Positions 1 to 7,904 are shown, numbered from the stretch's first letter. The stretch is DNA of 28,527 nucleotides from Prado023 sp039812125 (GCA_039812125.1 JBDHZV010000027.1:1-28527); one strand, 5' to 3'. Program-made: numbers and translations. The notes: generated by a model from the sequence alone, not told the origin.

Positions 1-84
1 CGTCCCCGCCGTGTTGCGGGTGCGCGCCCAGTGCGGGACTCGCGACACACCTGGTTGATCGCCGGGATCGCACCCCGCCGTCAA

Positions 85-90
85 TAGCCT
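85..90 (+). promoter_or_regulatory. Leaderless -10 element of the helicase gene
   Basis: TAGCCT fits the actinobacterial -10 consensus TANNNT and is followed by exactly 7 nt and then the GTG start at 98, so transcription should begin at or next to the start codon. No Shine-Dalgarno sequence precedes the GTG, which fits a leaderless mRNA. No good -35 lies at 16-18 bp; a TTGATC at 55-60 is too far (24 bp). The same geometry recurs at 24994-25007 and 28184-28171. Confidence 0.55.
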
Positions 91-97
91 GGCGCGC

Positions 98-3000
98 GTG
101 GAGCTTCTGCCCCCCGGGATCTATGACCTGCTCCGTACGTCGTCGTTGGATCACCGCGAGCCGCTCAAGCCGTCGCAGCGCGCGGGCGGCTCGCCGGTCG
201 AGGCGCGGCTCGCCAAGCTCCTGGATCCGAGTCCCGGCAAGCAGAAGGACGTTGACGCGCTGGCCAGGCTGGTCGCATCCGAGCTTGCGCGGATCCTCAC
301 GTCACACGACGACGAGGTCACTCGCGCTCGGCTGACCAACCGGCTCCTGGAGGTCGCGGGCAGTGACGAGCGCGTGCCGGTGCCGATCGAGTTCCTGGTC
401 GCGGTGGCCGACGGGACGGCAGAGCCCCTCCCCCACCCGAAGACCCCGCTGGGGGAGGTCGCCCTTCTGACGGCCGCTCGCAAGGAGCGGAGCCTGTTCG
501 CCGAACTGGCCTCGGAGATTCCGAGCGCCGACCGGATCGACGTCATCATGGCGTTCGTCCGGTGGGCGGGAGTGCGCATGCTGGCCGAGCCCCTGCGGGC
601 TGCCGCCGCGCGCGGGGTGCCGATCCGGGTTCTCACCACGACCTACACGGGCTCCACCCAGCGCTCGGCCCTGGATTGGCTCGTCCGTGAGGCGAATGCG
701 CAGGTGGCCATCTCCTACGAGACTCAGGCAACGCGACTGCACGCGAAGGCCTGGCTCTTCGGCCGGGACTCGGGATTCGACACCGCCTATGTGGGCTCCT
801 CGAACCTCACCACCTGGGCACTCCTCGACGGCCTGGAATGGAACGTCCGGCTGGTCACGCCCGTCACGCCGCACCTCATCGAGCGGTTCAGGAGGACGTT
901 CGACGGCTACCTGGCTTCCGACGCCTTCGAGCCGTACGACCCGGACCGCGACGGCGAGCGCCTGGATCGGGCCTTGCGCCTGGCCGGCGCTGCTGACACA
1001 CCCGAACTCCCCCTGGAACTGAGCGGCCTGGAGGTGACGCCGCGTCCCCACCAGAAGGCGATCCTCGAGGCCCTCCAGGCCGAACGCGAGGTGCACGGCC
1101 GGCACCGGAACCTGGTGGTGGCCGCCACGGGCACCGGCAAGACGGTCGTCGCAGCGCTGGACTATCGAGCCCTTGCCGAACAGTGGGGGCGTCGACCGTC
1201 GCTGCTCTTCGTCGCGCACCGACGGGAGATCCTGGACCAGTCCCTGCGCACGTACCGAGAAGTCCTCGTGGACGGGACCTTCGGGGAATCCTTCGTCGGC
1301 GGCGCGCGCCCCCGGGACTGGCAGCACGTATTCGCCAGCGTCCAATCCCTGAGCAGTGGGGGGATGGACCGCCTCGGCCTGAGTCGATTCGAAGTCGTCG
1401 TCATCGACGAGTTCCACCACGCGGAGGCGGCCACCTACCGAGCGCTGCTCGAGAGGATCCAGCCACGAGAGCTGCTCGGCCTCACCGCCACTCCGGAGCG
1501 CACCGATGGGGTCGACGTCCGGGACTTCTTCGACGGCCGCGCCGCCTACGAGATGCGGCTCTGGGACGCGATGGACGAGAGCCTGCTCGTGCCGTTCCAC
1601 TACTTCGGGATCCACGACAACGTGGATCTGCGCAGCGTCGAATGGCGTCGTGGCGGGTATGTCCTGGCGAATCTGAGCGAGCTGTACACCGGCCATGACG
1701 CCCGGGTGCGCCTCGTGATCGAGGAGTTGCGCAGGAAGGTCGGGAACCTGTCCCAGATGCGCGCACTGGGATTCTGCGTGTCGATCGAGCACGCGCACTT
1801 CATGGCAGACAGGTTCACTGCCGCCGGGATCGACGCGGTCGCGCTGTCCGGCTCCACGCCTGACGAGCAGCGGGCCGGGGCCATCCGGGCGCTTCGTGAC
1901 GGCAGGACACGAGCGATCTTCGCGGTGGACCTGTTCAACGAAGGCCTGGACATCCCGGAGATCGACACCCTGCTGCTCCTGCGCCCGACAGAGAGCGCGA
2001 CCCTGTTCCTGCAGCAACTGGGCCGCGGCCTGCGCCGTACCCACGGCAAGTCCGTCCTGACCGTCCTGGACTTCATCGGCCAGCAACGACGCGAGTTCCG
2101 CTTCGACGCGAAGATGATGGCACTCACCGGCGCAACCAGGCGCGAGGTCGCCGAGCGACTCGATCAGGAGCATCCCTGGCTGCCAGGCGGCAGCGCGATC
2201 CACCTCGATCGCGTCGCCAAGGACATCGTGCTCGCCTCGGTGCGCGACCAGCTGGACTCACGGCTGCCGCGACTGGTCGCCGATGCCCGCAGCGTCGGCA
2301 CGACCGAGCTCGCCACCTTCCTGGCCGAGACCGGCCACGATCTGCCGGCGGTCTACCGGAATCGCTCGTGGACCGAGATCCGGCGGGCTGCACGACTCAG
2401 CCTGCCACCCGCGGGACCGCACGAGGGACAGATCGCGAGACGAGTGCGGTCGCTGGTCCACGTCGACGACGCCGAGCGCGCGAACGCGTACCGGGCGCTC
2501 CTGGCTCCCGACGCCCCCGCATACGACACGTTGAGCGATGCAGGACGGCGCATCGCCCGGATGCTGTGCCTGTCCATCTGGCCGGATCGGGACGGGAGAA
2601 CATATCCGGAGCTCCTGGATCGGCTCCGCGGCGAGCCTGCAGTCGTCGACGAGATCGGGCAGGTCCTGCGGCTCGGCGTGGACACGTCCCGGCTGGCTGC
2701 TGGAGGGCTGGGCGAGGGGTTGTCCGCAGTTCCGTTGAGCTCTCACGCGACCTACACGCGGCCCGAGATCCTGGCGGCCTTCGGGCTTGCCGACGAGGAG
2801 CGCTCCGCACGCGGGCGGCAGGCCGGGGTCGAATGGGCTCGGGCACACGACGCGGTGCTGCTGCTGGTGAACCTCCGCAAGGACGAGGCGGACTTCAGCC
2901 CGACGACGATGTACCGCGACTACGCGCTCGGGGAACGCCGATTCCATTGGGAGTCCCAGAACGACACCGCCCTGGATTCCCGCGCAGGTCGGGACCTGCG

Positions 3001-3202
3001 CGATCCCGCTACTCGCGTCGTCCTGTTCGTCCGGGAATCGCCGAGCAACGACTTCGGGAAGGGTGCTCCCTTCCTCTGCCTCGGCAGGGCGCGCCTGGTC
3101 CCGGGCTCGGTCCGGGGCGAGCGACCCATCGCGATGGTGTGGGAGCTGGAGCGGCCGATGCCCGCCGATACCTACGAGATGGCCGCCGCGGCTGCCGTGT
3201 GA
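98..3202 (+). CDS. PLD-like nuclease / SF2 DEAD-DEAH helicase / DUF3427 fusion protein
   Basis: A 1034-residue multidomain protein. An N-terminal phospholipase D-like module (about residues 120-290) carries HAKAWLF near residue 214 and a following GSSNLT, the usual HxK-type active-site half. A superfamily II helicase core follows, with Walker A ATGTGKT (about 343-349), the DEFH box (about 437-440), LTATPERTDG motif III and QQLGRGLRR motif VI (about 637-645). The last 330 residues match DUF3427, including the FSPTTMYRDYA and FHWESQ stretches. Related proteins are annotated as type III restriction/UvrB-like helicases and often lie in defence islands; the DNA substrate and role are unknown. The HKD motif is a single copy, so any nuclease activity would need dimerisation. 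The GTG start is chosen from the TANNNT-N7 arrangement just upstream. It appears monocistronic; no partner methylase or other defence gene is seen downstream. Confidence 0.9.
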   Translation: MELLPPGIYDLLRTSSLDHREPLKPSQRAGGSPVEARLAKLLDPSPGKQKDVDALARLVASELARILTSHDDEVTRARLTNRLLEVAGSDERVPVPIEFLVAVADGTAEPLPHPKTPLGEVALLTAARKERSLFAELASEIPSADRIDVIMAFVRWAGVRMLAEPLRAAAARGVPIRVLTTTYTGSTQRSALDWLVREANAQVAISYETQATRLHAKAWLFGRDSGFDTAYVGSSNLTTWALLDGLEWNVRLVTPVTPHLIERFRRTFDGYLASDAFEPYDPDRDGERLDRALRLAGAADTPELPLELSGLEVTPRPHQKAILEALQAEREVHGRHRNLVVAATGTGKTVVAALDYRALAEQWGRRPSLLFVAHRREILDQSLRTYREVLVDGTFGESFVGGARPRDWQHVFASVQSLSSGGMDRLGLSRFEVVVIDEFHHAEAATYRALLERIQPRELLGLTATPERTDGVDVRDFFDGRAAYEMRLWDAMDESLLVPFHYFGIHDNVDLRSVEWRRGGYVLANLSELYTGHDARVRLVIEELRRKVGNLSQMRALGFCVSIEHAHFMADRFTAAGIDAVALSGSTPDEQRAGAIRALRDGRTRAIFAVDLFNEGLDIPEIDTLLLLRPTESATLFLQQLGRGLRRTHGKSVLTVLDFIGQQRREFRFDAKMMALTGATRREVAERLDQEHPWLPGGSAIHLDRVAKDIVLASVRDQLDSRLPRLVADARSVGTTELATFLAETGHDLPAVYRNRSWTEIRRAARLSLPPAGPHEGQIARRVRSLVHVDDAERANAYRALLAPDAPAYDTLSDAGRRIARMLCLSIWPDRDGRTYPELLDRLRGEPAVVDEIGQVLRLGVDTSRLAAGGLGEGLSAVPLSSHATYTRPEILAAFGLADEERSARGRQAGVEWARAHDAVLLLVNLRKDEADFSPTTMYRDYALGERRFHWESQNDTALDSRAGRDLRDPATRVVLFVRESPSNDFGKGAPFLCLGRARLVPGSVRGERPIAMVWELERPMPADTYEMAAAAAV

Positions 3203-3479
3203 GGCACTGCGGGGAGCTCGCGATCCGCAACGTGCGCCAGTGCGCTGCCGGACGCGGTTCACATCTTCGCCGAGCACGGGCTCCTCGCACGCGTCAGCTG
3301 ATTCCCCCGACCGGGACTGCCGTGCTACCCTTCACGCGCTGTACAGCCTTTCTTTCGCCAGTTCTCCGGACGCCCGCGGATCAATCGCTGGGCGTCCTGC
3401 TCTTCTCGGGCAGCGGCCGACGCAGCAACCAGGGTCGACGCAGCGTCGACCCGCAGTCATATAGGGAGACACCAGAACA
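3203..3479 (+). promoter_or_regulatory. Intergenic region: long 5' leader of the cold-shock gene
   Basis: This 277-base stretch holds no convincing gene. A TANNNT hexamer, TACCCT at 3326-3331, would start transcription near 3338 and give a leader of roughly 140 nt before the ATG at 3480. Long structured leaders are typical of cold-shock mRNAs, where they act as thermosensors. No clear -35 is visible, so the promoter is tentative. A weak inverted repeat, GCACTG at 3204-3209 and CAGTGC at 3238-3243, follows the helicase stop and may be its terminator. Confidence 0.3.
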
Positions 3480-3683
3480 ATGGCACAAGGCACAGTCAAG
3501 TGGTTCAACGGCGAGAAGGGCTTCGGCTTCATCGCGCAGGACGGCGGCGGCCCGGACGTGTTCGTCCACTTCTCGGCGATCGTCGCCAGCGGCTACCGCA
3601 CCCTGGAGGAGAACCAGCGCGTCGAGTTCGACATCACGCAGGGCCAGAAGGGCCCGCAGGCCGACAACGTGCGCGCCATCTGA
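3480..3683 (+). CDS. cspA: Cold-shock protein, CspA family
   Basis: A 67-residue single cold-shock domain, the full usual length. It begins MAQGTVKWFNGEKGFGFI and contains RNP1-like KGFGFI (residues 14-19) and RNP2-like VFVHFSAI (about 28-35), the aromatic surface that binds single-stranded RNA and DNA. The family melts mRNA secondary structure and acts as a transcription antiterminator or translation helper, either constitutively or on cold shock. The ATG is preceded by a GGGAGA ribosome binding site 9-10 nt upstream. The gene stands alone, with a long leader before it and a strong hairpin after it. Several paralogues are normal in actinomycetes, so which condition induces this copy cannot be told from sequence. 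Confidence 0.95.
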   Translation: MAQGTVKWFNGEKGFGFIAQDGGGPDVFVHFSAIVASGYRTLEENQRVEFDITQGQKGPQADNVRAI

Positions 3684-3696
3684 CGCACTGCACCAA

Positions 3697-3734
3697 CCAC
3701 GAGGCCTCCACCCGATGCGGTGGGGGCCTCGTGG
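3697..3734 (+). terminator. Strong hairpin terminator after the cold-shock gene
   Basis: Arms at 3697-3712 and 3719-3734 form a 16-bp stem with one G-U wobble, closed by the 6-nt loop CGATGC. It starts 13 nt after the csp stop. There is no U-tract, as is common for actinomycete terminators. Confidence 0.85.
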
Positions 3735-3776
3735 CATGTCCGACCCCACCGCCGCACCGGCGCGCGGACCCCTTTG

Positions 3777-3782
3777 TAGACT
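3777..3782 (+). promoter_or_regulatory. Candidate -10 of the ABC transporter operon
   Basis: TAGACT matches TANNNT, lies just after the csp terminator and 76 nt before the GTG of the binding-protein gene. The same hexamer sits before the alarmone-synthetase-like gene at 24994. No clear -35 is seen. It would give a leader of about 70 nt in which I recognise no riboswitch class. Confidence 0.35.
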
Positions 3783-3857
3783 GCCCAGCGGTTGCCTCCG
3801 CCCGGTCACCCGGACGGCCGAGAATCCCCATCACGCCGAGAGAACAGGATCGTCATC

Positions 3858-4859
3858 GTGCGCGTCACCAGGATCGCCGCAGCGCTGACCGCGGCCGCCG
3901 CCCTCGCCCTGACCGGCTGCAGCAGTTCCGACTCCGGGGCGAGTGCCAGCAGCAGCCCCACGGGTGGCTCGCCCACCGACCCGTACACGATCGGGGTCAC
4001 CCAGATCGTGAGCCATCCCGCGCTGGACGCGGCCGTGGCGGGGTTCAAGCAGGGGCTCACCGAGGCCGGCTACACGAACGTGACCTACGACGTGCAGAAC
4101 GCCCAGGGTGACATGGCGACCGCCTCGAGCATCGCCCAGAAGTTCGCCAGCGACAAGCCAGACCTGGTGCTCGGTGTGGCCACGCCCACCTCCCAGGCCG
4201 TCGTCAAGGCGCTCACCGACACGCCGATCGTGTTCACCGCCGTCACCGATCCCGTCGGTGCCGGCCTGGTCTCCAACGCCGAGGCACCCGACGCGAACGT
4301 GACCGGCGTGTCCGACATGCTGCCGATGGGTCCCACCCTTGAGCTGATCAAGCAGGTCGTCCCGGATGTGAAGACGCTCGGCGTCATCTACAACGCCGGC
4401 GAGGCCAACTCCGCGTTCCTGGTGGCGGAGCAGAAGAAGGCCGCTGAGGCCGCCAACCTGACGGTGGTCGAGGCCACGGCGAGCACCTCGTCGGAGGTCA
4501 AGGCAGCGGCCGATTCCCTCGTGGGCCGGGTTGACGCGATCTCCGTGCTGACCGACAACACCGTCGTCTCCGCCCTGGAGAGCGTGGTCAAGGTCGCGCA
4601 GGACAACGACATCCCGCTGTTCGCCGGGGACACCGACAGCGTCAAGCGCGGCGCGATCGCCGCCTACGCCTTCGACTACGCCGACCTGGGCGTGCAGGCG
4701 GGCCACATGGCAGCCGACATCCTCGCCGGGAAGGCCGTCAAGGACATCCCCGTCCAGTACGCCGAGAACCTGCAGCTGTCGATCAACGAGAAGGCGGCGC
4801 AGGACAGCGGGGTCACCCTCCCGGCCGACGTCGTGGCGAAGGCCCAGAACAAGTTCTGA
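3858..4859 (+). CDS. ABC transporter substrate-binding lipoprotein (ABC_sub_bind, COG2984/TrpX-like)
   Basis: A 333-residue lipoprotein starting at GTG 3858, with AGGA 8 nt upstream. The longer open frame from 3792 would place extra charged residues before the signal peptide and is rejected. A basic and hydrophobic signal sequence ends in the lipobox LTGC, with Cys near residue 19, followed by a Ser/Gly-rich tether. The remainder is a periplasmic-binding-protein fold of the PF04392 type: GVTQIVSHPALDAAVAGF near the N terminus, then PIVFTAVTDPVGAGLV and the LGVIYNAGEANS stretch. Members of this family bind aromatic amino acids (TrpX/TyrX of streptococci) or unknown ligands. It is the first gene of a three-gene operon with permease and ATPase, and delivers ligand at the outer face of the membrane. 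The ligand is not deducible; tryptophan-like compounds are only a family-based guess. Confidence 0.9.
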   Translation: MRVTRIAAALTAAAALALTGCSSSDSGASASSSPTGGSPTDPYTIGVTQIVSHPALDAAVAGFKQGLTEAGYTNVTYDVQNAQGDMATASSIAQKFASDKPDLVLGVATPTSQAVVKALTDTPIVFTAVTDPVGAGLVSNAEAPDANVTGVSDMLPMGPTLELIKQVVPDVKTLGVIYNAGEANSAFLVAEQKKAAEAANLTVVEATASTSSEVKAAADSLVGRVDAISVLTDNTVVSALESVVKVAQDNDIPLFAGDTDSVKRGAIAAYAFDYADLGVQAGHMAADILAGKAVKDIPVQYAENLQLSINEKAAQDSGVTLPADVVAKAQNKF

Positions 4860-4870
4860 TCCCCCGACCG

Positions 4871-4883
4871 CCGATCTGATCGG
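4871..4883 (+). promoter_or_regulatory. Small palindrome overlapping the permease ribosome binding site
   Basis: CCGATC-T-GATCGG is a perfect 6-bp inverted repeat around one base (as RNA: 5-bp stem, CTG loop). It sits in the 30-nt gap between binding-protein stop and permease start, and its right arm runs into the GGAGGG Shine-Dalgarno at 4882-4887. It could protect the 3' end of the binding-protein message or lower permease translation relative to the binding protein. Confidence 0.35.
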
Positions 4884-4889
4884 AGGGCC

Positions 4890-5795
4890 GTGAACGCCAT
4901 CCTCACCAGCGGACTGCAGCAGGGGCTGCTGTACTGCTTCATGGTCCTGGGCGTGTACATCGCGTTCCGGGTGCTGGACTTCCCGGACCTGACCGTCGAC
5001 GGCAGCCTCCCCCTGGGGGCTGCCGTCACGGCCGCGCTCGTGGTGGGGGGCACCTCGCCGTGGCTGGCAACGGCAGCGGGGGTGGCCGCCGGGGTGTGCG
5101 CCGGCATGACCACCGGGTTCCTGCACATCGTGCTGCGCGGCGGGTCCGGGGGGTCCCCGACCAACTACGGCCCGAAGCTGCTGGCCGGAATCCTCACGAT
5201 GACGGCGCTGTACACGATCAACCTGCGGGTCATGGGGCGCAGCAACACCCCGCTGCTGGGCGTGGACGGGCTGTTCGAGAAGCTCGGAGACCTGCTCGGC
5301 ATCGCCCTGTCGGCGTGGGCGCTGATCTGCGCGCTGGCCCTGCTCGCGATCGTCGTCAAGCTGGTCCTGGACTGGTTCCTGCACACCGAGATCGGGCTGT
5401 GCCTGCGTGCCACGGGCGACAACGAGCAGATGATCCGCGCGATGGGCACGAACACCGACACCATGCGGATCATCGGGCTGGGCCTGGCCAACGGCCTGGT
5501 GGCGCTCACCGGTTCCCTGGTCGCACAGCAGCAGGGCTTCGCCGACGTCGGCATGGGCATCGGCACCATCGTGGCCGGTCTGGCCGGCGTCATCATGGGG
5601 GAGGTCATCTTCGGCGAGCGCAGCGTCAGCTGGGTGCTGTTCGCCGTCATCGGCGGCTCCATCGTCTACCGGCTGCTCATCGCGGTGAGCCTGCGCCTGG
5701 GCATCGCCCCCACCGACCTCAAGCTGCTCACGGCGGTCCTCGTGGTGCTGGCACTGTCGGTCCCGACGATCCGGTCCCGGGTGGTGCGAGCATGA
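4890..5795 (+). CDS. ABC transporter permease (COG4120/TrpY-like)
   Basis: A 301-residue integral membrane protein with about eight hydrophobic segments, of the BPD_transp_2 (branched-chain amino acid/sugar-like) permease superfamily. The start GTG 4890 is fixed by GGAGGG at 4882-4887. Typical features are the early DFPDLTVDGSLPLGAAV stretch, the central LCLRATGDNEQMIRAMGTN loop, which is the likely cytoplasmic coupling region to the ATPase, and the following glycine-rich helix with GLANGLVALTGSLVAQ. It forms the transmembrane channel for the ligand captured by the lipoprotein encoded upstream. Its stop overlaps the ATPase start in an ATGA, so the two are translationally coupled. Family assignment is firm; substrate is unknown. 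Confidence 0.92.
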   Translation: MNAILTSGLQQGLLYCFMVLGVYIAFRVLDFPDLTVDGSLPLGAAVTAALVVGGTSPWLATAAGVAAGVCAGMTTGFLHIVLRGGSGGSPTNYGPKLLAGILTMTALYTINLRVMGRSNTPLLGVDGLFEKLGDLLGIALSAWALICALALLAIVVKLVLDWFLHTEIGLCLRATGDNEQMIRAMGTNTDTMRIIGLGLANGLVALTGSLVAQQQGFADVGMGIGTIVAGLAGVIMGEVIFGERSVSWVLFAVIGGSIVYRLLIAVSLRLGIAPTDLKLLTAVLVVLALSVPTIRSRVVRA

Positions 5796-6601
5796 GCCAT
5801 CCCGAGTCGCTGACCCTGCAGGGGGTCCGCAAGGTCTTCTTCCCGGGCACGGCCAACGAGGTCGTCGCCCTGAACAGCATCGACCTGCAGATCCCGGCCG
5901 GTCAGTTCGTCACCGTCATCGGGTCGAACGGAGCCGGCAAGTCGACACTGCTCAACGCCGTCGCCGGCACGTTCCCGCTGACCAGCGGGTCGGTGCGCAT
6001 CGGCTCGCAGGACGTCACCAAGCAGGGCGAGCACGTCCGCTCCCGGCTGATCGGCCGGGTGTTCCAGGACCCCCGCGCCGGCACGGCACCGGGCATGTCC
6101 ATCGAGGAGAACCTGGCCCTGGCCCTCATGCGCTCGCACCGCAGTCGCCTGCGTCGCGGAGTCACGAAGGCCCGCCGGGGGCAGATGCGCGACATGCTGA
6201 CCGGGCTGGGCATGGGCCTGGAGGACCGCCTGAAGGCGCAGGTGAACAAGCTCTCCGGGGGGCAGCGCCAGGCCATGTCGCTGCTCATGGCCACGGTCGA
6301 CGAGCCCAGCGTGCTGCTGCTCGACGAGCACACCGCGGCCCTCGACCCGAAGGTGGCCGGCACGATCATGGAGGTGACCGGCCGCATCGTCGAGGAGCGG
6401 GGGCTGACCACCCTGATGATCACGCACAACATGGAGATCGCGCTGCGCTACGGCGACCGGCTGATCATGATGCACGCGGGTCGGGTCGTGCTCGACCTCG
6501 ACGGGCCCCAGAAGTCCCAGCTCAAGGTCCCCGACCTGGTCGAGAAGTTCCACCAGGTTGCCGGCCAGGCGCTCACGTCGGACCGCATGCTGCTGGAGTA
6601 G
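5792..6601 (+). CDS. ABC transporter ATP-binding protein (COG1101/TrpZ-like)
   Basis: A 269-residue ABC ATPase beginning MSHPESLTLQGVRKVF. The ATG at 5792 overlaps the permease stop (ATGA). Walker A GSNGAGKST lies near residues 43-51, the signature LSGGQRQAMSL near 154-164, Walker B VLLLDEHTAALDP follows directly, and the switch histidine is in LMITHNMEIAL. The Q-loop is in GRVFQDPRAGTAPGMSIEENLA, a stretch characteristic of this uncharacterised-importer class. It powers uptake by the binding protein/permease pair of the same operon at the cytoplasmic membrane. The operon ends here; only 4 bp separate its stop from that of the convergent minus-strand gene. Confidence 0.95.
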   Translation: MSHPESLTLQGVRKVFFPGTANEVVALNSIDLQIPAGQFVTVIGSNGAGKSTLLNAVAGTFPLTSGSVRIGSQDVTKQGEHVRSRLIGRVFQDPRAGTAPGMSIEENLALALMRSHRSRLRRGVTKARRGQMRDMLTGLGMGLEDRLKAQVNKLSGGQRQAMSLLMATVDEPSVLLLDEHTAALDPKVAGTIMEVTGRIVEERGLTTLMITHNMEIALRYGDRLIMMHAGRVVLDLDGPQKSQLKVPDLVEKFHQVAGQALTSDRMLLE

Positions 6602-6605
6602 GCGC

Positions 6606-6836
6606 TCAGCGGCGCGATCCCCCGAAGCCGTGATCCCGGCTCGGCCGCGACAGCATGGCCCGCCGGGCGATCCCGCGGATGCTCAGCAGGTCCGCCCCGG
6701 CCATGGCGAGGTCCGCAGCCCAGTGCAGGTCGATGCCCAGCGTGGTCAGCGAGTCGATGTCCTGGGCGCTCAGCCCCGCGGCCTCGCATCGCACGGCAGG
6801 GTCCACCTCGGCCTGCCACGAGGTGCTGCCCGTCAT
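6606..6836 (-). CDS. Small hypothetical protein
   Basis: A 76-residue protein starting MTGSTSWQAEVDPA. I do not recognise its family. Support is the codon pattern: nearly every third base is G or C while the protein has a normal, non-repetitive composition with an amphipathic middle (AAGLSAQDIDSLTTLGIDLHWAADLAMAGADLL) and a basic Arg-rich tail, unlike a shadow frame. The start is uncertain: no strong Shine-Dalgarno precedes ATG 6836, and the frame continues upstream to an ATG at 6917 that would add 27 Pro/Arg-rich residues. It lies downstream of the DUF6817 gene on the same strand, about 205 bp away. The helical middle could be a small interaction module; this is inference. Confidence 0.5.
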   Translation of the reverse strand: MTGSTSWQAEVDPAVRCEAAGLSAQDIDSLTTLGIDLHWAADLAMAGADLLSIRGIARRAMLSRPSRDHGFGGSRR

Positions 6837-7041
6837 GGTGTCCGTCCAATCGAGAGCCGGGTCCGTCGGGCACGCCCGGGGCCGGGGACGCCGGAACCCA
6901 GGCCCCGCTGCGGCCATGCACGCTTGCGGAACAGGGATCGGCGCGCTGCGTGGTCAAGTTGAGCCGCGCCCGTCGTCGGTCAGCCCGGGGGCTGGGGACT
7001 GCGCGGGGGACACGGTCCGGGGGGGCACCGGCGCGCGGGCA

Positions 7042-7575
7042 TCACCCCGGCGCGCCCCGACCCCACTCCCGCGCTGCCCAGGGCACCGGGCCCGCCGCGG
7101 CGAGGGCCAGCTCACCGAGGAACACCTGCGCCCCCCGAGGCGGCGGACCGAGGCGCACCCACTGCTCGACAACGTTCGCCGCAGCGATCCACGCCAGCGA
7201 CAGGATCTGCTCGGGGGACGCGTGCAACGACTGCCAGTCCTCGGCAGCCAGCAGCGGACTGCCTCCCGCCAGGGCGTCGGGCAGGAACGTGAGATCCATC
7301 CGGGAGTACAGCCACACGAGCTCCTCGGCGTCCGGACCGATGACCTCGCGCAGGGACGACCTGTCGCGGATCGGGACGGGGACCGACTCCGGGGAGAACG
7401 TGCCGTACACCGAGTGCATGAGCCCAGCGACGGCGACGTGCTCGACGGCCCCCCACCGTCCCAGCGTGTGGAAGGTCCCGACCAGGTGGTCACGCAGCGA
7501 CCCACCCGGGTACGTCGCGCGGCCGACCCCGCACGCGTCGAGCACCGCCAGGGCGGACGACGGAGGCTCCGTCAC
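7042..7575 (-). CDS. DUF6817 domain protein
   Basis: A 177-residue protein from GTG 7575 (MTEPPSSALAVLDACGVG). The stretch GGSLRDHLVGTFHTLGRWGAVEHVAVAGLMHSVYGT (about residues 24-60) fits the DUF6817 pattern of a leucine-rich helix with a conserved DHLxGT and an AGLxHxxYGT motif, which looks like an HD-type metal-binding helical arrangement. The second half has ELVWLYSRMDL and a Trp-rich helical region. Function is unknown; DUF6817 proteins are found in plants and actinomycetes. An alternative GTG lies four codons upstream (7587), and the open frame runs further to 7857, but the upstream part is Pro/Gly/Arg-rich and unlike the domain. No consensus ribosome binding site stands out; GGGG lies 3-6 nt upstream. 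Confidence 0.65.
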   Translation of the reverse strand: MTEPPSSALAVLDACGVGRATYPGGSLRDHLVGTFHTLGRWGAVEHVAVAGLMHSVYGTFSPESVPVPIRDRSSLREVIGPDAEELVWLYSRMDLTFLPDALAGGSPLLAAEDWQSLHASPEQILSLAWIAAANVVEQWVRLGPPPRGAQVFLGELALAAAGPVPWAAREWGRGAPG

Positions 7576-7844
7576 CGGCCCCGGCACGTCCGGCTCCAGC
7601 CTCCGGCCCGGAAACCCCGCTGCAGCCCAGCACGCCGGCGCCACAGCGGGGCAGCCCATCCCGGAGTGGGCCGGTCGGCCACGAGCATCGTCGTCCTCCC
7701 CCGCAGGTCCCGGCGACGGGACCTGCTCCCACGAGCCTTGGCCGCAGCGCCGATGCCGGGCAAGTCCCCCTTCGACGGACGGGACCGGGTGACGCAGTTC
7801 CTTCGGCCCACGGCGAACGCCCCCCGGGACCGCAACCGCCGCCG
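7576..7844. other. Gene-poor divergent intergenic stretch
   Basis: About 270 bases between the DUF6817 start and the serine-hydrolase promoter. Open frames cross it on both strands but have Arg/Pro/Ser-rich translations typical of shadow frames in GC-rich DNA. I see no RNA gene, repeat or clear operator. It should contain the promoter for the DUF6817 gene, which I could not identify. Confidence 0.4.
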
Positions 7845-7873
7845 TTGACAGTGCCACCGCTGCGGGCGAGGCT
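7845..7873 (+). promoter_or_regulatory. Sigma-70-type promoter of the serine-hydrolase gene
   Basis: A perfect TTGACA at 7845-7850 is followed by a 17-bp spacer and GAGGCT at 7868-7873, which keeps the key A at position 2 and T at position 6 of the -10. Transcription should start near 7880, just before the ribosome binding site AAGGAGGAC at 7890-7898. Confidence 0.6.
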
Positions 7874-7904
7874 CAGGTGGTCGCAGCCGAAGGAGGACGC
7901 CCAC

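Noticed and set aside
55..60. TTGATC as -35 for the helicase promoter
   Set aside because: Spacing to TAGCCT at 85 is 24 bp, too long for a sigma-70-type promoter.
3792..3857. Upstream extension of the ABC binding protein (start at 3792)
   Set aside because: It would put 22 charged residues ahead of the signal peptide; GTG 3858 has a well-spaced AGGA and gives a standard lipoprotein signal.
3735..3857. Riboswitch or T-box in the leader of the ABC importer
   Set aside because: No T-box, TPP, SAM or other consensus was recognisable in about 70 nt of leader.
3831..5384. Long minus-strand open frame opposite the ABC transporter genes
   Set aside because: Its translation is rich in Arg, Gly, His, Asp and Val in the pattern of an antisense frame of high-GC coding DNA; the plus strand carries clear lipobox and permease motifs.
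7576..7857. N-terminal extension of the DUF6817 protein to 7857
   Set aside because: The added about 94 residues are Pro/Gly/Arg-rich and unlike the domain; they look like intergenic translation.
7845..7904. Start of the serine hydrolase at 7845
   Set aside because: 7845-7850 is the TTGACA of the promoter, and AAGGAGGAC with GTG 7905 gives a normal lipoprotein signal sequence.
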